From Candidatus Stoquefichus sp. SB1 (lineage in GTDB: Bacteria > Bacillota_I > Bacilli_A > Erysipelotrichales > Coprobacillaceae), in contig NZ_LN852696.1 of assembly GCF_001244545.1 (NCBI RefSeq), positions 186,001-250,000 on the forward strand: 64,000 nucleotides of DNA. Reading direction: 5' to 3'. Below the pieces are notes generated by a model. The model saw only the letters and a list, made by a program, of their open reading frames with translations. It did not search any database and was not told where the DNA came from. Positions 47,340-55,514 of the stretch are shown piece by piece. Position numbers and translations under genes: made by a program. How positions within the stretch are numbered: position 1 is the first letter of the stretch; every line of letters begins with the position of its first letter.

Positions 47340-47945
47340 ATGGATCCTTTTTATCGAACAGAGAATATAGAGATATTTAGAAAATGGGTCTATTTTCAAG
47401 TTATGAATGATCCTCGTTTAACGCTTGAAGAATATGATTCTAGAACGTATAAAATTTATTATCAAAAAAGGGTAGCAAGATTTGTTATATGGCCAATTGG
47501 GATTGTGGAAGAGGCTGTGACTGAAGGTGAAGAATTATTATTTTATTTACATTATCAGTTTTATAACTTTTGTTTTGCAACTGATTTATTTCATCGGATG
47601 ATTCAAAAGCTGACTGAAGTTCATGAAGAGAAAAAATCGATTTTACTTTGTTGTAGTGGTGGTATGACAACTGGTTATTTTGCAGAAAAAATGAATAAAT
47701 ACTGTCAATTAAATAAGTTGCCTTATACAATTCAGGCTGCTCCAGCATATCATTTACAAGATGTTTATCAAAAGTTTGATTTAATATTAGTAGCACCACA
47801 ATTAAGATATAAAGCCGCTGAGTTAATGCAACAGTTACAGCCAGTTACAGTGAAATGTATAGAACCGACGACTTTTGCAACTTATGATTGTCAGGCTTTG
47901 CTAGATCAGATAGAAGATTTTTATAAGAATGAGGAGAAAGTATGA
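47340..47945 (+). CDS. Unknown N-terminal domain fused to a PTS EIIB-like domain
   Basis: A 201-residue protein. Residues 1-95 match nothing I recognise; they are aromatic-rich and mixed in character. Residues 98-195 are an EIIB of the lactose/cellobiose type: a short strand, the phosphorylatable Cys105 in LLCCSGGMTT, then LILVAPQLRYKAAEL. No EIIA or EIIC gene is beside it. It may be a phosphorylation-controlled sensor rather than a sugar carrier. Start at 47340 with AAGGAG nine bases upstream. It overlaps the acetyltransferase gene by four bases. Confidence 0.72.
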   Translation: MDPFYRTENIEIFRKWVYFQVMNDPRLTLEEYDSRTYKIYYQKRVARFVIWPIGIVEEAVTEGEELLFYLHYQFYNFCFATDLFHRMIQKLTEVHEEKKSILLCCSGGMTTGYFAEKMNKYCQLNKLPYTIQAAPAYHLQDVYQKFDLILVAPQLRYKAAELMQQLQPVTVKCIEPTTFATYDCQALLDQIEDFYKNEEKV

Positions 47946-48517
47946 GTGAAAAAGAAAAGATGCTAGATGGGCATCTGTATCAAGCTTATCATGGTGAACT
48001 TTATAAAGATAGAGAATTTTGTAAAGCTTTATTACATGAGTATAATATGTTAAGTCCAATTGATAAAGAGGATAGAGATTTGTTATTGAAGAGACTTTTA
48101 AATGTAAAAGGAGAGTTATGTATTGAACAGCCATTTTATTGTAGTTATGGCTATAATATTACAATTGGATTGAATTTTTATAGTGATGTGAATTTGACTA
48201 TTTTAGATCAAGGAACTGTTACGATTGGAGATAATGTAATTTTAGGACCTAATGTCAATATCTATACTGCAGCACATCCTTATAATGAAATTCAAAGGAT
48301 TAAAGGTTTAGAATATGCTAAGCCAGTTAAAATCTATGATAATGTCTGGATTGGTGGAAATGTTACTATTTTACCAGGTGTGAAAATTAATCAGGGTGCT
48401 ATTATTGGTGCTGGAAGTGTTGTAACACATGATATTCCACCTTATGTTATTGCAGCAGGGAATCCATGTCAAGTTCTACGTTCTATTACAAAAGAAGATG
48501 TACACAAAGTGTGGTAA
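47942..48517 (+). CDS. Maltose/galactoside O-acetyltransferase
   Basis: A 191-residue hexapeptide-repeat enzyme. Residues 1-55 are the Mac domain (KMLDGHLYQAYHGEL); the left-handed beta helix follows, with the catalytic His in YTAAHPYN and terminal NPCQVLRSI. It acetylates sugars with acetyl-CoA, often as detoxification of sugars that cannot be used. GGAGAAAG lies before the start. Coupled to the EIIB-fusion gene. Confidence 0.9.
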   Translation: MSEKEKMLDGHLYQAYHGELYKDREFCKALLHEYNMLSPIDKEDRDLLLKRLLNVKGELCIEQPFYCSYGYNITIGLNFYSDVNLTILDQGTVTIGDNVILGPNVNIYTAAHPYNEIQRIKGLEYAKPVKIYDNVWIGGNVTILPGVKINQGAIIGAGSVVTHDIPPYVIAAGNPCQVLRSITKEDVHKVW

Positions 48518-48548
48518 AAGAAAAAATGGCTACTAGCCATTTTTCTTT
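48517..48548. terminator. Bidirectional terminator
   Basis: Stem AAAGAAAAAATGGC/GCCATTTTTCTTT with loop TACTA, between convergent genes. Confidence 0.8.
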
Positions 48549-49276
48549 ATATTTGAGAAATTAATTAATTCAATATGATTTTCTTCAATAAATTGTCTTA
48601 ATTCAGGAGAAAGAATAAGTTGAAGTTCTTTCATACGTGGTAAACAATAACTTGTCATATCATATAATCGTTGATCAACATAGGCTGGATGACACATAAA
48701 TTCTAATATTTCATCATCAGTATTAAATGCATTTGTAACAAAATCATAGTTGGCATCATCACCATACATACGATCATCACAGCGAGCATATTCATAAGTA
48801 TCTAAGACTTGTTCTCTTTGACGCATTGGTAAATCATATTCTTTAGCTAGTCTTTTAGCAACTTCAACATGCCAAGGCAATAAATGAACATGATGGTGAG
48901 AATCAATATGAGTAGGTTTATGTCCTGCCACAGCAATAAATTTTTCCATTTGTGCTTTCCATTCTACATATAGTTCTTCTGGATCAGCATGAGGATGATT
49001 GTCTGGATAATCCTTAGGTCTGATAAAGTTTCCATCTTTATCAGTATAAGATGTAGCTCCTTCCACTAATGGTCTACCAACAGTTAATACAAAGTGAATT
49101 CCTACACCTAATTGAGGGAATTTTTTTGCTTGCTCTAAAGCAAACTGGGCATAAGGCATATTCATCATACATGTTGTAGATGTTAAAATACCTTGTGCAT
49201 GTGCCATTAAAATTCCAATTGAATTTCCTTGAGTCATCCCAAAATCATCAGCATTCATAATTAATTTTTTAATCAT
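48533..49276 (-). CDS. ChbG/YdjC-type carbohydrate deacetylase
   Basis: A 247-residue metal-dependent deacetylase. NADDFGMTQGNS at the N-terminus holds the metal Asp pair and THIDSHHHVHLLPW the histidines. Family members remove an acetyl group from chito-oligosaccharides such as chitobiose, sometimes as the 6-phosphate, so that beta-glucosidases can act. GGGAGG lies upstream of the start. Monocistronic. Confidence 0.9.
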   Translation of the reverse strand: MIKKLIMNADDFGMTQGNSIGILMAHAQGILTSTTCMMNMPYAQFALEQAKKFPQLGVGIHFVLTVGRPLVEGATSYTDKDGNFIRPKDYPDNHPHADPEELYVEWKAQMEKFIAVAGHKPTHIDSHHHVHLLPWHVEVAKRLAKEYDLPMRQREQVLDTYEYARCDDRMYGDDANYDFVTNAFNTDDEILEFMCHPAYVDQRLYDMTSYCLPRMKELQLILSPELRQFIEENHIELINFSNIKKNG

Positions 49277-49380
49277 TATTATAGTCCTCCCGTTTATGAT
49301 TTTATTATATAGCGAAAATAAGTAAAAAGGAAATTATTTTAATATTCTGAAAATAAAAATAGACATTTATGAATTGGACT

Positions 49381-49409
49381 TTGTATTTAAAGAGGCTTTG
49401 CTATATAAT
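49381..49409 (+). promoter_or_regulatory. Promoter of the aroE-rdgB-trmL operon
   Basis: TTGTAT (49381-49386), 17 bases, TATAAT (49404-49409). Confidence 0.7.
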
Positions 49410-49436
49410 AAGGGAAGAAAAAAGGAGATGAATCAC

Positions 49437-50288
49437 TTGAATAAAAATACAATTACAGGTTATACCGGTTTATATGGTATTGTGGCTAATCCAATCAAAC
49501 ATTCGTTTTCACCAATGATGCATAATACTGCTTTTCAAACATTGGGAATTGATGATGTTTATTTAGCATTTGAAGTTATGGAAGATAAACTGGCTGATTA
49601 TATAACAAGTGTGAAAACATTAAATATTAAAGGATTTAATGTTTCTATGCCATATAAATTAAAAATAATGGATTATTTGGATGATTTGACAAATGAAGCG
49701 AAACTATGTCAGGCTGTGAATACAGTTAAAAATGTGAATGGAAAACTAATAGGGCATATTAGTGATGGCAAAGGGTTTGTTATGGCATGTGAAGAAAAGG
49801 GATGGCATATTCAAAACCAAAAAATTGTTGTTCTAGGAGCAGGTGGAGCTGCTCAGGCAATTATTGTAGAAATGGCATTACAGGGGGCTAAAGAGATTGT
49901 TGTCTATAATCGTAGTGTAAAACCATTTATAGAAGAACTTAATCAAAAGTTAGATTGTTCTATTTATTTAAAATCTTTAACAGACAAAGGGGAATTAAAA
50001 AAAGATTTAAAAGATGCCTATTTGTTAGTTCAAACAACAAATGTTGGAATGAGTCCAAACATTGATCAATGTTTAATTGATGAATCTTATTTATCTCCTC
50101 AATTAAAAGTTGCAGATATTATTTATAAGCCTGTTCAAACGCAGTTGTTAAAAATAGCAGAAAAATTAGGATTAGAATATATGAATGGTGAAGGCATGAT
50201 TTTATATCAGGGTGCTGTCTCTTTTGAATTTTGGACTGGCCAGAAAATGCCTATTAAAGAAGTAAAACTTGCATTAGGAATGGAGTGA
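49437..50288 (+). CDS. aroE: Shikimate dehydrogenase-like protein
   Basis: A 283-residue NADP-dependent dehydrogenase. Start is taken as TTG at 49437, because AAAGGAG ends nine bases upstream; the ATG at 49428 touches that site directly and cannot use it. HSFSPMMHN and the catalytic Lys in NVSMPYKLK bind the substrate, and GAGGAAQAI binds the cofactor. The usual HNTDG motif reads HISDG here: catalytic Asp kept, Asn and Thr changed. It may be an AroE paralogue acting on quinate or a related acid. Five bases before rdgB. Confidence 0.85.
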   Translation: MNKNTITGYTGLYGIVANPIKHSFSPMMHNTAFQTLGIDDVYLAFEVMEDKLADYITSVKTLNIKGFNVSMPYKLKIMDYLDDLTNEAKLCQAVNTVKNVNGKLIGHISDGKGFVMACEEKGWHIQNQKIVVLGAGGAAQAIIVEMALQGAKEIVVYNRSVKPFIEELNQKLDCSIYLKSLTDKGELKKDLKDAYLLVQTTNVGMSPNIDQCLIDESYLSPQLKVADIIYKPVQTQLLKIAEKLGLEYMNGEGMILYQGAVSFEFWTGQKMPIKEVKLALGME

Positions 50289-50292
50289 AAAT

Positions 50293-50877
50293 ATGAAAGA
50301 AATTATTGTCGCATCTACAAATGAAGGAAAAATTAAAGAAATCAAAGCGATGTTGAGTGAGATTGGGATTGAAGTGAAATCTATAAAAGATGTTTTTGAT
50401 GAGGATATAGATATTGAAGAAACGGGTCAAACATTTCAAGAAAATGCTTTAATTAAGGCTCAAACGATTTGTGATATGATTCATAAACCAACATTGGCAG
50501 ATGATTCAGGATTAGAAGTTGATGCACTAGATGGTGCACCTGGTATTTATTCAGCACGATTTATGGGTCACGATACAAGTTATGATATTAAAAATCAATA
50601 TATTATAGATGCTGTCAAAGGGAAAGAAAGAGGAGCACGATTTGTCTGTGCAATGGCTTTATGTATACCTCATGAAGAACCTATTTTGATTGAAGAATAT
50701 TTTAATGGTGAAATCTATGATCATATAGAGGGTGAAAATGGCTTTGGGTATGATCCGATATTTTATGTCCCTGAATTGAAGAAAACATCAGCATCATTAA
50801 CTTTAGAAGAAAAAAATCAATATTCACATCGTGCAAAAGCACTAAAAAAACTATATCAAATATTAAAGGAGAAATAA
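50293..50877 (+). CDS. rdgB: XTP/dITP diphosphatase (RdgB/HAM1)
   Basis: A 194-residue house-cleaning enzyme that hydrolyses non-canonical purine triphosphates. IVASTNEGKIKEIK at the start, LADDSGLEVDALDG and APGIYSARFMG, and GYDPIF and SHRAKALKK at the end are diagnostic. Length is normal. The next gene starts three bases after the stop. Confidence 0.96.
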   Translation: MKEIIVASTNEGKIKEIKAMLSEIGIEVKSIKDVFDEDIDIEETGQTFQENALIKAQTICDMIHKPTLADDSGLEVDALDGAPGIYSARFMGHDTSYDIKNQYIIDAVKGKERGARFVCAMALCIPHEEPILIEEYFNGEIYDHIEGENGFGYDPIFYVPELKKTSASLTLEEKNQYSHRAKALKKLYQILKEK

Positions 50878-50879
50878 TC

Positions 50880-51383
50880 ATGAATCATATTGTTTTAGTA
50901 CACCCAGCAATACCTCAAAATACGGGGAATATTATGCGTACATGTGTTGCAACACATTCAAAATTACATATTATTAAACCAATGGGTTTTTCATTAGATG
51001 ATAAACATATGAAAAGAGCAGGTTTAGATTATATTAAAGATTTAGATATGCAAATTTATGAAAACTGGGAAGAGTTTGTAACAAAAAATCCAGGTGATTA
51101 TCATTTCTTTACACGTTATTCTAAACTTTGTTATACTGATCAAAGTTATGTATCTCATCAAGATCAATATTTGTTATTTGGTCATGAACATGATGGGATA
51201 CCACATGATATTTTAAAAGATCATTTAGATGAGTGTGTACGTATTCCAATGGATGGTAATGCGAGAAGTCTTAATTTGTCAAATTGTGTAGCTATTGGCA
51301 TCTATGAAGCTTTACGTCAACAAGATTATCCAAGTTTATCAAAAGTAGAGGTCCAAAAAGGTGAAGACTTTATTTACGAATAG
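50880..51383 (+). CDS. trmL: tRNA (cytidine(34)-2'-O)-methyltransferase
   Basis: A 167-residue SPOUT methyltransferase that modifies the wobble base of tRNA-Leu. PAIPQNTGNIMRTCVAT, FGHEHDGIP and IPMDGNARSLNLSNCVAIG form the knotted cofactor site. Length matches TrmL. AAGGAG precedes the start. Its 3' end overlaps the start of the next gene. Confidence 0.93.
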   Translation: MNHIVLVHPAIPQNTGNIMRTCVATHSKLHIIKPMGFSLDDKHMKRAGLDYIKDLDMQIYENWEEFVTKNPGDYHFFTRYSKLCYTDQSYVSHQDQYLLFGHEHDGIPHDILKDHLDECVRIPMDGNARSLNLSNCVAIGIYEALRQQDYPSLSKVEVQKGEDFIYE

Positions 51384-52023
51384 GAAGAGAGACATTGTAT
51401 TAGCCTTACTGCTAACAATTTGTATTATTTGTTTTGCAGTTATTATCACAGTATTTTTTAAACAACTGTATTATTTTGATATTGATTATTTAAATATTGT
51501 ACAGAATACAGGTTTATCAAAAGAGGTGATTAAAAATAATTATGATATCTTAATTCAATACCAAAGTATTTTTTATCAAGGAACATTAGCGTTACCAGAT
51601 TTTGTGATGTCTACAACAGGACGTATTCATTTTGAAGAAGTCAAAAGAGTTTTTGAGGTAATACAAATTATGTTTGTTATAACTGGTATCATTTCAGGTG
51701 TTATGATTTATCAAAATGTAAAACAAAAAGAATATCGTTTTTTACAGTTAACTGCTCTTTTTGCTGTAGGGATTCCAACAATATTAGGGTTCTTTGTCGC
51801 TTTAGATTTTGATAAAGCTTTTGTTATTTTCCATAATATTGTTTTTAGAAATAATTATTGGATATTTGATTATACAACCGATCCAGTTATTACAATTTTA
51901 CCAGAAGACTTTTTCATGCATTGTTTTATGATGATTATTGTAATTGTTATTGTCATAAGTTTAACAATGTATTGGATATATCGAAGAAAAAGAAAAATGA
52001 TATTACAAACACAAGTTCAATAG
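51361..52023 (+). CDS. TIGR01906/DUF1461 membrane protein
   Basis: A 220-residue protein with four to five membrane helices. The segment after helix 1 (LPDFVMSTTGRIHFEEVKRVF) matches the conserved external loop of the DUF1461 family, often found beside trmL-like or HAD genes in Firmicutes. The start is GTG at 51361, overlapping the trmL end by 23 bases, with AGAGG nine bases upstream. Function unknown. Confidence 0.78.
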   Translation: MKTLFTNRKRDIVLALLLTICIICFAVIITVFFKQLYYFDIDYLNIVQNTGLSKEVIKNNYDILIQYQSIFYQGTLALPDFVMSTTGRIHFEEVKRVFEVIQIMFVITGIISGVMIYQNVKQKEYRFLQLTALFAVGIPTILGFFVALDFDKAFVIFHNIVFRNNYWIFDYTTDPVITILPEDFFMHCFMMIIVIVIVISLTMYWIYRRKRKMILQTQVQ

Positions 52024-52034
52024 CTTGTGTTTTT
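52007..52034 (+). terminator. Terminator of the aroE operon
   Basis: Stem AAACACAAG/CTTGTGTTTT around the stop codon, followed by a T-rich stretch. Confidence 0.75.
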
Positions 52035-52101
52035 ATATTTTTACATCATTTTCTGGTAATTTTACTATAATGAAAAGATATAGTTGAATAGAGGTGATTT
52101 T

Positions 52102-52830
52102 TTGAAAAAAAGATTAATCTTATTCTTTATAATATTTTTGTTAGGTATATGTTTGATTTGTATAAAAATAAATAGGAAAAATCTATGGATGAGTAGTGAT
52201 AAGCAGACAGAAAGTTTATTCTTCAATCAAGATATCAAAAGTGCTGATGATTGTAAGAAAGTTATTGATATAGATGAGATTTTACAAAATCCTGAATTAC
52301 CAACAGGATGTGAAGTCACTTCATTAGCAATGGTTTTAAATTATTGGGGGTATGATATTGATAAATTAACTTTAGCCACCGATTATTTGAAAAAAGGTGA
52401 AATTGGTTCAGTTAATTTTAAAGAAGCGTTTGTAGGTGATCCTAGAAGTGCTGAAGCATATGGCTGTTATGTGGAAGTTATTGTAGATTGTGCTCATAAT
52501 TATTTATCTGATGTTTCTTCTTTAATGCAAGTGACAAATGTGAGTGGCAGTGAACTGAGTGATTTATATGCCTATATTCAACAAGATATACCAGTTATAG
52601 TATGGACAACGATTGACTTAGTAGAACCAGTTTATACAACAGAGTGGGTTATTAATGGTGAAACGCTCAAATGGCTATCAAATGAACATTGTGTTGTTTT
52701 GACAGGTTATAATCAAGAAGAAAATGTGGTTTATGCAGCTGATCCACTTAAGGGAAATGTCACTTATGATGCAAGTCTTTTTGAACAAAGATATAATCAA
52801 CTTTTTTCCCAGGCAGTTATTATTAATTAA
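52102..52830 (+). CDS. C39-like cysteine peptidase, membrane-anchored
   Basis: A 242-residue protein. The start is taken as TTG at 52102, as AGAGGTGAT lies just upstream. An N-terminal hydrophobic helix (about residues 4-22) anchors or exports it. The papain-like C39_2 domain has Cys70 in LPTGCEVTSLAMVLNYWGYD and His196 in NEHCVVLTGY, and an Asp in AADPLKGN. Such proteins act outside the membrane, possibly on cell-wall peptides or bacteriocin leaders. No partner is seen nearby. Confidence 0.85.
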   Translation: MKKRLILFFIIFLLGICLICIKINRKNLWMSSDKQTESLFFNQDIKSADDCKKVIDIDEILQNPELPTGCEVTSLAMVLNYWGYDIDKLTLATDYLKKGEIGSVNFKEAFVGDPRSAEAYGCYVEVIVDCAHNYLSDVSSLMQVTNVSGSELSDLYAYIQQDIPVIVWTTIDLVEPVYTTEWVINGETLKWLSNEHCVVLTGYNQEENVVYAADPLKGNVTYDASLFEQRYNQLFSQAVIIN

Positions 52831-52838
52831 TAAATCTG

Positions 52839-52875
52839 AAAAGACTTTAAAAGATTAATTTTTTAAAGTCTTTTT
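52839..52875 (+). terminator. Terminator after the C39-like gene
   Basis: Stem AAAAGACTTTAAAA/TTTTAAAGTCTTTT with trailing Ts. Confidence 0.75.
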
Positions 52876-52883
52876 AAAAACAC

Positions 52884-52912
52884 TTGACCAACTTGTTATA
52901 AGATGTTATATT
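52884..52912 (+). promoter_or_regulatory. Promoter of the SIS gene at 52962
   Basis: TTGACC (52884-52889), 17 bases, TATATT (52907-52912). The spacer is largely filled by the first operator word. Confidence 0.7.
52893..52906 (+). promoter_or_regulatory. Operator word TTGTTATAAGATGT, site 1
   Basis: Lies between -35 and -10 and abuts the -10. An identical 14-base word is 31 bases downstream (52924-52937), and 13 of its bases recur at 57045. The likely ligand is the GntR regulator encoded at 54683. Confidence 0.65.
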
Positions 52913-52923
52913 ATATATGTAAG

Positions 52924-52937
52924 TTGTTATAAGATGT
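52924..52937 (+). promoter_or_regulatory. Operator word TTGTTATAAGATGT, site 2
   Basis: A perfect copy of site 1, about three helical turns downstream, after the transcription start and before the ribosome site. Confidence 0.65.
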
Positions 52938-52961
52938 ATTAAAACAAACAAGGAGAGAAAT

Positions 52962-53930
52962 ATGGAAATCAAAGAAATTATTGCAACAATTAAACAAGAA
53001 AAACCACAAGTGAAATCAATTTATTATGTAGGGTGTGGCGCTTCACAGGCAGAACTTTATCCTGCTAAATATTTTTTAGAAGCTAATGCTCAACATTTAC
53101 GTATTGCATTATATACTGCTAATGAATTTAATTATGCAACACCTGCAGGATTGAATGAAGATGCAATTGTCATTACTTGCTCATTAGGAGGAACAACACC
53201 AGAAACAGTTGCGGCTTCAAAATTAGCTATGGAAAAAGGGGCAGCAGTCATTGCTATCACAAATAATGGGAACTCTCCATTAGCGAAAGCATGTCATTAT
53301 TTAGTTGTTCATGACTGGGAAGGCAGTTATTCAGCAAAAATGGATAAAATGAATAAAGCTCTTCTCGTTGCCATTGAAATTTTAAATCAATATGAAGGTT
53401 TTGAAACATATGATACAATGATTAAAGCTAATCAGGATATTTATCAAATTATTGATGAAGCTGTTCAAAGTGTTTTGCCACAAGCTAAAGCATTCGCTGA
53501 AAGTTATAAAGATGATGAAGTCATTTATGTGATGTCATCAGGAGCAACTCATAAAGTTGCCTATTCATTTTCTATATGTTTATTAATGGAAATGCAATGG
53601 ATGAATTCTGGTTCATTCCATGATGGAGAATTCTTCCATGGTCCATTTGAAATTACTGATAAAGATGTACCTTTTATCTTATTAATGAATGATGGACGTA
53701 CACGTGCAATGGATTCAAGAGCACTTACATTTTTAGAAAGATTTGATGCAAAAACAACTGTTATAGATGCTAAAGATTTTGGATTAGGTTCATTATTACC
53801 TGGTGGAGTTGCAGAATATTATAGTCCAATGGTGATTTCAGCAGTTTTAAGAATTTATGCTGAACAATTAGCTATTGTCAGAAATCATCCACTTACAAAA
53901 CGTAGATATATGTGGAAATTAGAATATTAG
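52962..53930 (+). CDS. SIS domain sugar isomerase/deglycase (FrlB-like)
   Basis: A 322-residue protein with two SIS domains. YVGCGASQAELYP and ITCSLGGTTPETVAAS match the phosphosugar-binding loops of the first, YVMSSGATHKVAYS the second. EFFHGPFEITD and the C-terminal NHPLTKRRYMWKLEY are typical of fructoselysine-6-phosphate deglycases (FrlB, GfrE, GfrF). It would split a glycated amino acid phosphate into amine and sugar phosphate. A second protein of the same type is at 62504. Preceded by two operator words. Confidence 0.85.
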   Translation: MEIKEIIATIKQEKPQVKSIYYVGCGASQAELYPAKYFLEANAQHLRIALYTANEFNYATPAGLNEDAIVITCSLGGTTPETVAASKLAMEKGAAVIAITNNGNSPLAKACHYLVVHDWEGSYSAKMDKMNKALLVAIEILNQYEGFETYDTMIKANQDIYQIIDEAVQSVLPQAKAFAESYKDDEVIYVMSSGATHKVAYSFSICLLMEMQWMNSGSFHDGEFFHGPFEITDKDVPFILLMNDGRTRAMDSRALTFLERFDAKTTVIDAKDFGLGSLLPGGVAEYYSPMVISAVLRIYAEQLAIVRNHPLTKRRYMWKLEY

Positions 53931-53963
53931 TTTATAATAATAGGGGCAAAGGGGGAATCGTGT

Positions 53964-54614
53964 ATGCGTCCAGAATTAGTGATTTTTGATGTTGATGGTT
54001 TAATGTTAGATACTGAGGCAAGATGGCAACAGGCATGGCAGGAAGTAGGATTAAAACATGGTATTGCTGATTTGGGTTATACAACTTTTTTAAGGTGTGT
54101 AGGTAGAAACGGTCAAGAAGTTGAACAAATTGTTTATGATGATTTGAAGGAGGACCATGTTGAACCACAAAGTATTTTAGAGGAAGCACGCCTTTATGGT
54201 AGACAATTATTAGAGGAACATATTGATCCAAAACCAGGTATTTATGAATTGCTTAAATTGTTAGATGATTTACAAATACCTAAGGCAGTTGCGACTGCAA
54301 CTGATCGTGATTTAACTATCGAAAGATTGCAGAGACTTCATTTGCTTCATCATTTTGATTATTTACTTTGTGGTAATGAAGTGACAAAACGTAAACCTCA
54401 TCCAGAAATCTATCAAAAAGTGATTCATCATTTTGGTGTTGATTCAAAAAAAGCTTTGGTTTTGGAAGATTCAGTTGTGGGAGTGGAAGCAGCTTATCGA
54501 GCTGATATTCCTTGTATTATGGTTCCTGATCTGATTGCTCCTCAAGAAACTCAAAAACAACAAGCTATAGCCATTGTTTCTTCTTTACATGATGTTATTC
54601 AGTTATTTGAATAA
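53964..54614 (+). CDS. HAD family sugar-phosphate hydrolase
   Basis: A 216-residue haloacid dehalogenase-like enzyme of the beta-phosphoglucomutase group. The nucleophile Asp is in IFDVDGLMLDTE, the Lys in KRKPHPEIY, and metal-binding residues in LVLEDSVVGVEAA. It probably dephosphorylates or isomerises a sugar phosphate made by the neighbouring SIS enzyme. AAAGGGGGA precedes the start. Confidence 0.9.
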   Translation: MRPELVIFDVDGLMLDTEARWQQAWQEVGLKHGIADLGYTTFLRCVGRNGQEVEQIVYDDLKEDHVEPQSILEEARLYGRQLLEEHIDPKPGIYELLKLLDDLQIPKAVATATDRDLTIERLQRLHLLHHFDYLLCGNEVTKRKPHPEIYQKVIHHFGVDSKKALVLEDSVVGVEAAYRADIPCIMVPDLIAPQETQKQQAIAIVSSLHDVIQLFE

Positions 54615-54638
54615 GCGATAGTTTGACTATCGCTTTTT
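54614..54638 (+). terminator. Terminator after the HAD gene
   Basis: Perfect stem AGCGATAGT/ACTATCGCT with loop TTG and five Ts, at the stop codon. Confidence 0.85.
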
Positions 54639-54682
54639 GCTTAAAAATAGCCTATAATAGAAAATAAGTGAGGTAGAGATAT

Positions 54683-55399
54683 ATGAAATTAGATGATAAT
54701 AATTCAATGCCTTTATATTTGCAGTTAAAAAATACAATTAAAGGTTTGATTGATAGTGGTGAAATCAATAAAGGTGATAAAATTCCTTCAGAAAATGAAC
54801 TCTGTAAAAAATATAATGTGAGTCGTATTACTGTTAGAAATGCTTTGGCTGATTTAGAAAGTGAAGGGTATCTCATAAAAAAACAAGGAAAAGGAACATT
54901 TGCAACAACACCTAAATTATTTAGACCTTTACAAGATAGTATTGGTTTTAGTGAATCATGTAAAAATGCGGGTATGGAAAGTTCTTCTATTGTTTTAAAA
55001 AGAGAAATATTACCATTAGATGATCGTATGAAAGATATTTTAAAATTAGCTGATGATGACCAGGTTCTTTATATTCAAAGACTCAGATTAGCTGATGGAA
55101 TACCTTTAATGATTGAAAATAATTATTATTCTTATCAGAAATTTGGTTTCCTTTATAATGAACCTTTAATAGGTTCATTGTATGAATTGTTAGCAGAGAA
55201 AAAGGGAATCATTTGTGATCGTTCATTAAAAACAGTGATTACTGTAACAACAGCAAGTGGTGAACTTGTGAAAATGTTACAAGTTTCTATTGGAGCACCA
55301 TTGTTTGTTATGGATGGGATTATGGGCGATGAACATGGTGAGCCGGTTCATTATAGTTTACAGTATATTGTTGGTGAAAGATATTCGTTTGTTAGATAA
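54683..55399 (+). CDS. GntR family regulator (HutC/FrlR type)
   Basis: A 238-residue regulator. The N-terminal winged helix (about 8-72) reads PLYLQLKNTIKGLIDSGEI, GDKIPSENELCKKYNVSRIT and VRNALADLESEGYL. The rest is a UTRA ligand domain (about 90-235), as in HutC, FrlR and MngR. FrlR-type proteins repress fructosamine-use genes and respond to the sugar phosphate. It probably binds the words at 52893, 52924 and 57045. It has its own TATAAT near 54653. Confidence 0.9.
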   Translation: MKLDDNNSMPLYLQLKNTIKGLIDSGEINKGDKIPSENELCKKYNVSRITVRNALADLESEGYLIKKQGKGTFATTPKLFRPLQDSIGFSESCKNAGMESSSIVLKREILPLDDRMKDILKLADDDQVLYIQRLRLADGIPLMIENNYYSYQKFGFLYNEPLIGSLYELLAEKKGIICDRSLKTVITVTTASGELVKMLQVSIGAPLFVMDGIMGDEHGEPVHYSLQYIVGERYSFVR

Positions 55400-55414
55400 T
55401 TTTAAAATGAAAAA

Positions 55415-55463
55415 GAAGTGTTTGAATTCTCAAAACAGTGTTGAGTCTTTAAACACTTTTTTT
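55415..55463 (+). terminator. Terminator after the gntR gene
   Basis: Stem AAGTGTTT (55416-55423) with AAACACTT (55451-55458), a long loop and seven Ts. Confidence 0.65.
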
Positions 55464-55514
55464 ATTTTGTTGAGAAATCCATATAATAAATGATATGAAA
55501 AAGGGGGAATGAAG

